NCBI GenBank assembly: GCA_030590165.1 | Contig: JAUUZA010000029.1 | Span: forward strand, 1-8,517 | Length of the DNA stretch: 8,517 bases | Reading direction: 5' to 3' | From: Candidatus Altarchaeota archaeon | GTDB lineage: Archaea > SpSt-1190 | Shown: piece by piece, positions 1 through 4,960 of the stretch | Layout of the letters: each line of letters begins with the position of its first letter | Position numbering within the stretch: the first letter of the stretch is position 1 | Notes under the pieces: model-generated | Database searches by the model: none | Seen by the model: the letters and a program-made list of their open reading frames with translations, nothing else | Told to the model about the DNA's origin: nothing | Position numbers and translations under genes: made by a program

Positions 1-32
1 ATTCCATGAGAATGAAAGAGCTGGTGAAATGA
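1..32 (+). CDS. 3' end of an unidentified upstream gene
   Basis: Only the last nine or so codons are in the window. The frame beginning at base 3 reads SMRMKELVK and stops with TGA at 30-32. That stop overlaps the ATG of the next gene (29-31) in an ATGA junction, the usual sign of translational coupling. Frame 1 is closed by several stops. Frame 2 is the open frame of the next gene. The fragment is too short to identify. In many archaea mevalonate kinase lies directly upstream of isopentenyl phosphate kinase, so that is the obvious guess, but it rests on gene order alone. Confidence 0.55.
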   Translation, partial: SMRMKELVK

Positions 33-772
33 TTTTCATTAAAATTGCTGGGCCACTTATTACCGACAAAAATAAACCCTTTTCAGTCAATTGGAAGACG
101 CTTGAAACTGTTGCTCATTCAATTGGTGAAGTAAAAGAAGATATTATAGTGGGCCACGGTGGAGGCAGTTTTGGCCATTTTATAGCCAATGAATACGCCG
201 GTCTTGATTCTGGATACTTTAAAATTAGAGAATCAATGATGAAATTGAATACTATTGTAGTCTCAAGTTTAATTGCAAAGGAAATTCCTGCAGTCGGTTT
301 TTCCCCAAGTAACTTTATGTTAATGAAGGGTGGAAAAATTGAGAAAACTATGTTTGACCAAATTTTAACATCAATAAAAAAATATGTTCCTGTTCTTCAC
401 TTTGACCCAATACTTGATAGGGAAACAGGATATGAATTACTTTCTACTGAACAAATTCTTCGTGAACTTGCCAAGGTTATTAAACCAAGAAAATTCTTAT
501 TGGCTTCAACTGGGCCACTTACAATTAAGGGTGAAAAGGTTGATGAAATTGCTGACTGGAATTTCCGTGATATAGTGCCAAATCTTGATGATAAAGAGAG
601 ATTAGATATTAAGGGCGGCATTAAGGAGAAAGTAATGGAGCTTGCCCATATTTCTGCTGAAAATAATATTGAATGCTATGTTTTTGATGGTTCTAGCCCA
701 CACGCAATAAAACGAGCTTGGAAGTTTGGGGAAGGAACAAGAATTAGAGTAAGTAAAGTCCCTTCAATTTAA
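29..772 (+). CDS. Isopentenyl phosphate kinase (divergent)
   Basis: Amino acid kinase family protein of 247 residues, a normal length for archaeal isopentenyl phosphate kinase. That enzyme phosphorylates isopentenyl phosphate with ATP to make isopentenyl diphosphate for ether-lipid synthesis in the cytosol. The best evidence is HGGGSFGH at 43-50, whose last His is the substrate-phosphate residue of this family, plus K5 and K14 at the N-terminus and DIKGGIKEKV near 193. Several nucleotide-side motifs deviate. The usual KxGGS loop reads KIAGP (5-9). The usual TDVDGVY region reads STGPLTIKG (160-168). The SGD segment near 139 reads STE. ATG at 29 is chosen because it overlaps the upstream stop and follows a GGTGA. 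The family is fairly sure. Full catalytic activity is less sure, and a related kinase specificity is possible. The gene ends inside the convergent pyrE gene (29-base overlap). Confidence 0.85.
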   Translation: MIFIKIAGPLITDKNKPFSVNWKTLETVAHSIGEVKEDIIVGHGGGSFGHFIANEYAGLDSGYFKIRESMMKLNTIVVSSLIAKEIPAVGFSPSNFMLMKGGKIEKTMFDQILTSIKKYVPVLHFDPILDRETGYELLSTEQILRELAKVIKPRKFLLASTGPLTIKGEKVDEIADWNFRDIVPNLDDKERLDIKGGIKEKVMELAHISAENNIECYVFDGSSPHAIKRAWKFGEGTRIRVSKVPSI

Positions 773-1472
773 GTGCTCTCTTGGCTTCATTAGTCCCAAA
801 TTTCCCTACATAATCTTTCATTTTTCTAATTATGACTGGACTTATCTTTCTTTTAGATTCAAGATAATTAAAAACTTCAGTAATATTCACAATTGAATAA
901 ACAGGTATTTTCTTCATTTCCTCAAATTCACTAATTGCACTCTTTCCGCTTTCTCCAATTTCCTGTCTATCAACACCAATCAAAACACTAGTATAACTTA
1001 GCTTTTCTGAAACTTTATCAAATAAATCAATAGCGTCATACTTCGTTTTTCCTGTGGTGAATACATCATCAATTATTACAATTTTCTCATCTTCAATTTT
1101 CTTACCAAACAACCAATTTTTTTGAAAATCTTTTTCACTTCCTTCGCCATGGGCTTTAGGAAGCTTACGATTGTAAACTACATCCTTATTAATTTCATAT
1201 AAAGACGATAAAGCAATGGAAACGGCAACAGAAAGGGGAGTTCCCTTGTCTGCAGGGCCAAAAACAAGGTCAAAATTTTCAAGGCCTATTTCATTTTCTA
1301 AGGCTTGTGAATAAAATTCACCTAATTTTTTCAAATTTTGTCCGTTTTCAATCAAACTACTAAAATTAATAAAATATGGTGAGTGTCTTCCACTCTTCAG
1401 TTTAAATTCTCCAAACTTTAAAGCCCCAGTTTCCCATAAAAAATCAATAAAATCTTCTTGATACTTTTGCAC
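744..1472 (-). CDS. pyrE: Orotate phosphoribosyltransferase
   Basis: Type I phosphoribosyltransferase of 242 residues. It joins orotate to PRPP to give OMP in de novo UMP synthesis. Visible motifs are LKSGR..SPYF (25-33), GPADKGTPL (72-80), the mobile catalytic loop NRKLPKAHGEG (101-111), the PRPP-binding stretch IVIIDDVFTTGKT (131-143), and GVDRQE (166-171) followed by SAISEFE. These fit the longer E. coli/yeast-type OPRTase better than the short (about 180-residue) form common in archaea. The last 15 or so residues after KFG (224-226) extend past the E. coli end. The start is GTG at 1472. It has no SD, but a TATA-like ATTTTAAAAT is centred about 24 bp upstream, so the mRNA is probably leaderless. 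The 3' end overlaps the convergent kinase gene. Confidence 0.93.
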   Translation of the reverse strand: MQKYQEDFIDFLWETGALKFGEFKLKSGRHSPYFINFSSLIENGQNLKKLGEFYSQALENEIGLENFDLVFGPADKGTPLSVAVSIALSSLYEINKDVVYNRKLPKAHGEGSEKDFQKNWLFGKKIEDEKIVIIDDVFTTGKTKYDAIDLFDKVSEKLSYTSVLIGVDRQEIGESGKSAISEFEEMKKIPVYSIVNITEVFNYLESKRKISPVIIRKMKDYVGKFGTNEAKRALKLKGLYLL

Positions 1473-1490
1473 AAGAATAATTCCCGAACT

Positions 1491-1500
1491 ATTTTAAAAT
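1491..1500 (-). promoter_or_regulatory. TATA-like box for pyrE
   Basis: The palindromic ATTTTAAAAT is centred about 24 bp upstream of the GTG start of pyrE. This spacing puts transcription start at or next to the start codon, and no SD is present between them. Identification is by sequence and spacing only. Confidence 0.5.
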
Positions 1501-1511
1501 TATTTTTAACT

Positions 1512-1520
1512 CTAAAAAAG
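1512..1520 (-). terminator. T-tract terminator candidate after L35Ae
   Basis: Read on the minus strand, six T residues (bases 1514-1519) occur nine bases after the L35Ae stop codon, without a hairpin. Archaeal RNA polymerase can terminate at such T-rich tracts, and the next promoter-like box (for pyrE) begins just beyond it. Confidence 0.4.
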
Positions 1521-1527
1521 GGATAAC

Positions 1528-1785
1528 TCACTTCAAGATAATTTCAGTACCGAGCGATTGTCCCGGCATTCCCTTCCTAAAACGAGCCCTAACAACACCC
1601 TTATTTCCATGAGCCCCACTCACAGTACCTTTAATTTCCTTTCCAGTCTGAGTCGTCCAAATGACTTCTTTTCCTACGAGCTTTTCAGCCTCTTCTTTTG
1701 TAGTAACTCCTTCCAATTTGATAATCATTTGAAAAGGATTTTGAGTGTGTCTCCCTGTTCTATAACTAACTATTACACCTTTCAT
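1528..1785 (-). CDS. rpl35ae: Large-subunit ribosomal protein eL33 (L35Ae)
   Basis: Small basic protein of 85 residues, the archaeal/eukaryotic 60S protein L35A (eL33), found on the large ribosomal subunit and absent from bacteria. The whole length matches the family: GVIVSYRTGRHTQNPFQMII at 3-22, the acidic helix with EEAEKLVGKEVIW at 31-43, and the C-terminal signature HGNKGVVRARFRKGMPGQSLG at 59-79. No residue looks out of place, and the length is typical. The ATG at 1785 lacks an SD but has a TATA-like TTTTTTAATA about 25 bp upstream, so it is probably leaderless. It stands alone between two minus-strand genes with their own signals. Its presence is strong evidence that the window is archaeal. 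Confidence 0.97.
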   Translation of the reverse strand: MKGVIVSYRTGRHTQNPFQMIIKLEGVTTKEEAEKLVGKEVIWTTQTGKEIKGTVSGAHGNKGVVRARFRKGMPGQSLGTEIILK

Positions 1786-1805
1786 ACTTCTTGCTCATAC
1801 CGTGG

Positions 1806-1815
1806 TATTAAAAAA
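1806..1815 (-). promoter_or_regulatory. TATA-like box for L35Ae, with T-tract
   Basis: On the minus strand TTTTTTAATA is centred about 25 bp before the L35Ae ATG. The same run of T follows the upstream 220-residue gene (stop at 1839-1841), so it could also end that transcript. A short dyad, ATACC-GT-GGTAT (1797-1808), lies just inside it. Confidence 0.5.
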
Positions 1816-1838
1816 CTTGACTTCTCAAATCCCCATTT

Positions 1839-2501
1839 TTACAGCTCAAGAAGTCTTTGTTCAACATTTGAAGCCATACTCTCTTCCAAAAACAAAACTC
1901 CTCTCTTGGCTTTTCTGAATTTGTGAGCAATATCTACTATCATAATATCGTATGCCTTACTAACCGCCACCATAACATCTTTCTGGTCTCCAGGAACGAG
2001 GTGCACAAAGAAACTTGCTAATTTTAGCCAAATCTGTCTGAAAAATAGGTGGAAAGGTAACCAATAAAAAATATCATCAAACGCAGCATAAAAATGTTTC
2101 ATATACCCTGAATTCGAGAGGAACCAAAGCCTGGCTTCTTGTATAACTCTAACTTTAGTATCTTTATCCATTTTGAGTTCATTTTCAACTTTAACCATTA
2201 ATTTATCAAAATCAGGTTCAATTAGTTTTGCACGCAAGCCCAAAGTTTGACATTCCTTAACTAATTTTACCCATAAAAGTGTTTCTTCAGGACGCGAAGT
2301 TCCTGTTCTTCGACTAATTTCGAGTAAAAAAATTTCCCAAGGAAGAAGCCCTCGCAAAAATTCATCGACTAAAACTTGATATTTTAGTTGTGCTTGGAGA
2401 TAAATTGGCCCTTCTTTCATATGTTTCTTCAATTTACTAAAATCAAAATTTGTTCGGTTAAACGGAATAACTTCCACAAAAAACTTTAGCATAAGTAACA
2501 T
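1839..2501 (-). CDS. Conserved-looking protein of unknown function, 220 aa
   Basis: I do not recognise this protein. It is predicted soluble: it has no signal peptide, and the hydrophobic, aromatic-rich segment at about 144-170 (with FYWLPFHLFF) is broken by Arg and Lys, so a membrane span is doubtful. Two strand-like stretches end in acidic residues, IFLLEIS (57-63) and AKLIEPDF (91-98). The C-terminus has a helix with AYDIMIVDIAHKF followed by a GVLFLEES strand. That order faintly recalls the TraB/Tiki fold, but the metal-binding residues of that fold are not visible, so I do not assign it. The start could be ATG 2501 or the third codon after it (ATG at 2492). Neither has a clear SD. The gene is divergent from rfcL and shares its short promoter region. 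Confidence 0.75.
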   Translation of the reverse strand: MLLMLKFFVEVIPFNRTNFDFSKLKKHMKEGPIYLQAQLKYQVLVDEFLRGLLPWEIFLLEISRRTGTSRPEETLLWVKLVKECQTLGLRAKLIEPDFDKLMVKVENELKMDKDTKVRVIQEARLWFLSNSGYMKHFYAAFDDIFYWLPFHLFFRQIWLKLASFFVHLVPGDQKDVMVAVSKAYDIMIVDIAHKFRKAKRGVLFLEESMASNVEQRLLEL

Positions 2502-2510
2502 TTATGTGTG

Positions 2511-2532
2511 AGGACTAAAATTTGAAAGTCCT
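2511..2532. promoter_or_regulatory. Inverted repeat in divergent promoter
   Basis: AGGACT (2511-2516) and its exact reverse complement AGTCCT (2527-2532) are separated by 10 AT-rich bases. The element lies between the divergent 220-residue gene and rfcL. It abuts the shared TATA region and covers the expected start of the leftward transcript. It has the form of a dimeric operator. An RNA hairpin in the leftward leader is the alternative. With 6-base arms, chance is possible. Confidence 0.4.
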
Positions 2533-2544
2533 TAAATTTATAAG
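2533..2544. promoter_or_regulatory. TATA box of rfcL, possibly bidirectional
   Basis: TTTATAAG (2537-2544) is centred about 24 bp before the GTG start of rfcL. This is the spacing for a leaderless archaeal transcript. The opposite strand reads TTATAAATTT, also a good box, centred about 37 bp before the ATG at 2501, so one element may serve both divergent genes. Confidence 0.6.
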
Positions 2545-2564
2545 AATGTAAAATCTAAACTCAA

Positions 2565-3722
2565 GTGTGGCTTCATAAACATTACCCAAAAAATCTTGAT
2601 GACCTTGTCGGTCAAGATGAAGCTAAAAAAAGAGTTCTAGCATGGTTAAAATCACCTTCCAAAGGATTATTAGCATATGGACCTCCAGGTATTGGAAAAA
2701 CTACTCTTGCCTACTTAATTGCAAAAACCTTTGATTTAGAACTCATTGAAATGAATGCAAGTGATTTCAGAAAGAAAAAAGATATTCATGAACGACTAAT
2801 GGGTGCCGCACTCCAAGCCAGTCTTTTTGGTAAGAAAAAATTAATTGTAATTGATGAAGTTGACGGAATGAGTGGACGAAAAGATTTTGGTGGTATCCAA
2901 GCCATAGTTGAATTAATAAAACGAAGTAAATTTCCTGTTTATTTAACTTGTAATGATAATTGGGCAAATCCAATTAGAAGCCTACGAAACCATATAATTG
3001 AAGTCGAGTTTAAACGCCCAAAAACAAATGAGATTGTAAAACTTCTTGAAAAAATAGCTGATGAAGAAGGAATTAAGATTAAACGCTCAGTTCTACTACA
3101 AATTGCCGGTAGTGGAGATATTAGAAGTGCCATAACTGATTTACAATCATTATCGACTGGGAAGATTGAAGTGAATGATGATGCCCTCCTTTCACTTGGT
3201 GAACGTAATAGACAAAACTCAATTTTTGAAGCACTTCGAGATATATTCAAGAGCCAGAGTGTAAAACGCGCAAGAAATGCGACAAATAATTTAAAAAATA
3301 ATATTGGTGAAGTAATGCTTTGGCTTGATGAAAACATTCACCGTGAATATGAAGGTGACGATATTATGCGTGCCTATGATGTATTAAGTAGGGCAGACGT
3401 TTTTTATGGACGGATTTATCGTCGTCAAGATTGGTCTCTCTTAAAACACGTCATAACTCTTTCAACTTCCGGAGTTGCAATGGCAAAAACAAAACCTTCA
3501 TATAAATTTGTTGCTTATCGTCCTCCTTTGTTTTTGATGATGATGGGGCGTACTCGTGGCACAAGAGCCGCCAGAAAAAGCCTTTTGAGTAAGATAGGAC
3601 GCCGAACTCATTGTTCAAAAAAGACTGCTCAAAATTATCTTCAAGTAATATTGAAGATGCATAAACACGGAAAACTTCCTTTTGAAATTGATGACAAGGA
3701 ATTATCTATACTTAAGAAGTGA
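2565..3722 (+). CDS. rfcL: Replication factor C large subunit (short form)
   Basis: AAA+ clamp-loader subunit of 385 residues. With the small RFC subunits it opens and loads the PCNA ring at primer-template junctions. Motifs in order: N-terminal RFC box WLHKHYPKNLDDLVGQ (2-17), Walker A GPPGIGKT (39-46), Walker B LIVIDEVD (93-100), sensor 1 YLTCND (126-131), sensor 2 GDIRSAI with R187, then a helical collar domain that includes YRPP..LMMMGRTR at 318-331. The box usually written EKYRP is degenerate here (HKHYP). The protein is shorter than the roughly 450-500 residues of many archaeal homologues. It ends in DKELSILKK with no Lys/Glu-rich tail and no recognisable PCNA-interacting QxxLxxFF motif. 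The start is GTG at 2565, with no SD and a TATA box at leaderless distance. The 3' end overlaps tmk by 21 bases, convergently. Confidence 0.95.
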   Translation: MWLHKHYPKNLDDLVGQDEAKKRVLAWLKSPSKGLLAYGPPGIGKTTLAYLIAKTFDLELIEMNASDFRKKKDIHERLMGAALQASLFGKKKLIVIDEVDGMSGRKDFGGIQAIVELIKRSKFPVYLTCNDNWANPIRSLRNHIIEVEFKRPKTNEIVKLLEKIADEEGIKIKRSVLLQIAGSGDIRSAITDLQSLSTGKIEVNDDALLSLGERNRQNSIFEALRDIFKSQSVKRARNATNNLKNNIGEVMLWLDENIHREYEGDDIMRAYDVLSRADVFYGRIYRRQDWSLLKHVITLSTSGVAMAKTKPSYKFVAYRPPLFLMMMGRTRGTRAARKSLLSKIGRRTHCSKKTAQNYLQVILKMHKHGKLPFEIDDKELSILKK

Positions 3723-4304
3723 AAGAACTTTTTGGATTATTTCATCAGTCATTTCATTCACTTCCTTATATTCTAAATACTCAACATTATATTCATTCTT
3801 AATCCAATCAGGTAAATCATAAAAACTTGTTGAAACTTTTTTTAAAAAATCATCAGCTTCAAAAATATCTTCACTTCCCAACCTAATTCCTTTTCGTCGC
3901 AGTAATTCTTTATATGGAGTTTTTGGAATGATGGTTAAATTTGGTTTCATTCCATTAAATTTATTGAGTTCCTTTAACCAATCCATGTCTACACCAAGAA
4001 CCATTCCCTCATAAACATAATAACTAAGAGAAGACCTTTCCAAAATCAAAATATCTGTCTTTGGTTTATCTTTTGAAGATAAATAATGATGCAAGTGGTC
4101 TGCGGCATATACTAATGAAAATACTTCAGGACTAATTTTGTCCTTTGAGTTTCTTAAAAGGTCGGCAAACATTCCAGTAATCAATCTGGATGGAAGTGCT
4201 GTTCTCTCAGCTTTTAGACCTTGTTCTCTTAATTTCATTAAGAGTGCAGTTGCTATAGTACTCTTTCCAGAAAAATCAGGGCCTTCAATTGAAACAATTA
4301 TCAT
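3702..4304 (-). CDS. tmk: Thymidylate kinase (dTMP kinase)
   Basis: P-loop nucleoside monophosphate kinase of 200 residues, within the normal size for the family. It converts dTMP plus ATP to dTDP for DNA synthesis. The P-loop EGPDFSGKST (7-16) is the dTMP-kinase form. ILERSSLSYYVYE (87-99) corresponds to the usual DRY/S..AYQ substrate region, with Glu in place of the Asp. PNLTIIPKTP (121-130) is the conserved PDLT strand. RRKGIR (136-141), followed by DIFE, is the lid with its arginines. A related deoxynucleoside monophosphate kinase cannot be excluded. The ATG at 4304 has no SD. A weak TATA-like CTTTTATGTTT lies about 23 bp upstream, partly in the 36-bp gap after the preceding gene, so independent leaderless transcription is possible. 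Its 3' end overlaps rfcL. Confidence 0.9.
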   Translation of the reverse strand: MIIVSIEGPDFSGKSTIATALLMKLREQGLKAERTALPSRLITGMFADLLRNSKDKISPEVFSLVYAADHLHHYLSSKDKPKTDILILERSSLSYYVYEGMVLGVDMDWLKELNKFNGMKPNLTIIPKTPYKELLRRKGIRLGSEDIFEADDFLKKVSTSFYDLPDWIKNEYNVEYLEYKEVNEMTDEIIQKVLSLLKYR

Positions 4305-4321
4305 ATCTTCAATTCAAGTGG

Positions 4322-4332
4322 AAACATAAAAG
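4322..4332 (-). promoter_or_regulatory. Weak TATA-like box for tmk
   Basis: CTTTTATGTTT on the minus strand is centred about 23 bp upstream of the tmk ATG. The match is weak. It is listed because its spacing agrees with the other SD-less starts in the window. Confidence 0.3.
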
Positions 4333-4340
4333 ACTTGCTC

Positions 4341-4910
4341 TCATTTATCAATAGATGAAAAATAAGTGGTCGGTTTATCTGAACTTGTTTGATTTGTTAC
4401 ATAAACCAAGGCCCAGTGTTTAATTTGTGGTGTATATTTTTGAAAAACGTCCGGTCCTTTATCGAAGGAATATTTTTCAAATTTGTATAAATTTTCTCCG
4501 TGAACAAGAAAAATTCCGTGTTTACACCATTTTTCATATACACTTCTTAAAATTTGTTTTTTCTTTACTATAACAAAATTCTCTTGATTTTCCAATCTAA
4601 AAAAGGCTGAAGCACCTTCTTCTAAGTCAAGGAAAAAAATTCCTTTGTGCGTAAAACAAAATAAACTATTTCTTGAAGGTGTTTTTGATACTTTTAAAAA
4701 TTCCATAAAATTTTCATCAGGATGTTCTATAACTTTTCTATAAAACATTTGAGCCTTTGCATAATTATCAACTTCTTTCCTAAAAGAAACTAAATAATGA
4801 GCTGAATTTTCCTTAAGTTCAGAAAGCAAAAATTTTTTCAGTTTTTTTCGTTGAATTAGACTTATATTAAATTTAGAATCAATAATAATAAGTTCTTGTT
4901 TTTTCTGCAT
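4341..4910 (-). CDS. Protein of unknown function, 189 aa
   Basis: I do not recognise this protein. It is 189 residues long, rich in Lys, Phe and Tyr, and has no signal peptide or membrane segment, so it is probably cytosolic. The N-terminal third is basic (RKKLKKFLLSELKE at 21-34). The middle has alternating hydrophobic strands: LFCFTHKGIFFLDLE at 83-97, then FFRLENQENFVIV at 103-115. Another strand pair, GIFLVHGENLYKFEKY, follows at 131-146. It has only two cysteines (C85, C129) and no nucleotide-binding or zinc motif. The short antiparallel strand pattern suggests a beta-rich domain, which is inference. The ATG at 4910 has no SD. A TATA-like element about 23 bp upstream, right after the thrS terminator, suggests its own leaderless transcript. 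tmk follows 36 bp downstream. Confidence 0.75.
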   Translation of the reverse strand: MQKKQELIIIDSKFNISLIQRKKLKKFLLSELKENSAHYLVSFRKEVDNYAKAQMFYRKVIEHPDENFMEFLKVSKTPSRNSLFCFTHKGIFFLDLEEGASAFFRLENQENFVIVKKKQILRSVYEKWCKHGIFLVHGENLYKFEKYSFDKGPDVFQKYTPQIKHWALVYVTNQTSSDKPTTYFSSIDK

Positions 4911-4926
4911 ACTCTTTTGTAACTCT

Positions 4927-4938
4927 AAAATTTAAAAA
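4927..4938 (-). promoter_or_regulatory. TATA-like box for the 189-aa gene
   Basis: TTTTTAAATTTT on the minus strand, with TTTAAA centred about 23 bp before the ATG at 4910. It is fused to the T-tract of the thrS terminator, so one AT-rich stretch may end one transcript and start the next. Confidence 0.5.
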
Positions 4939-4958
4939 GAAACCCCAGCAAAGCTGGG
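4935..4958 (-). terminator. Hairpin and T-tract terminator of thrS
   Basis: Two bases after the thrS stop, the minus strand reads CCCAGC-TTT-GCTGGG (a perfect 6-bp GC-rich stem, bases 4944-4958), then GTTTC and TTTTT. This is the form of a bacterial intrinsic terminator. In archaea the T-rich tract alone can terminate, with the hairpin perhaps protecting the mRNA 3' end. Confidence 0.75.
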
Positions 4959-4960
4959 CA

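Noticed and set aside
1797-1808. ATACC-GT-GGTAT dyad as an L35Ae operator
   Set aside because: The five-base arms in AT-rich DNA are too short to claim as an operator. It is mentioned only as part of the promoter note.
1558-1926. 122-codon plus-strand open frame
   Set aside because: It lies antisense across the certain L35Ae gene, the gap, and the end of the 220-residue gene. Its translation is low-complexity Ser/Phe/Asn and shows no motif.
2939-3337. 132-codon minus-strand open frame inside rfcL
   Set aside because: Antisense shadow of a conserved AAA+ coding region. The product is Ser/Leu-rich without motifs or start signals.
4341-4910. The 189-residue protein as the missing trans-editing partner of ThrRS
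   Set aside because: Its place next to thrS was suggestive, but it has no HxxxH or Cys/His editing-site pattern and no resemblance to known editing domains.
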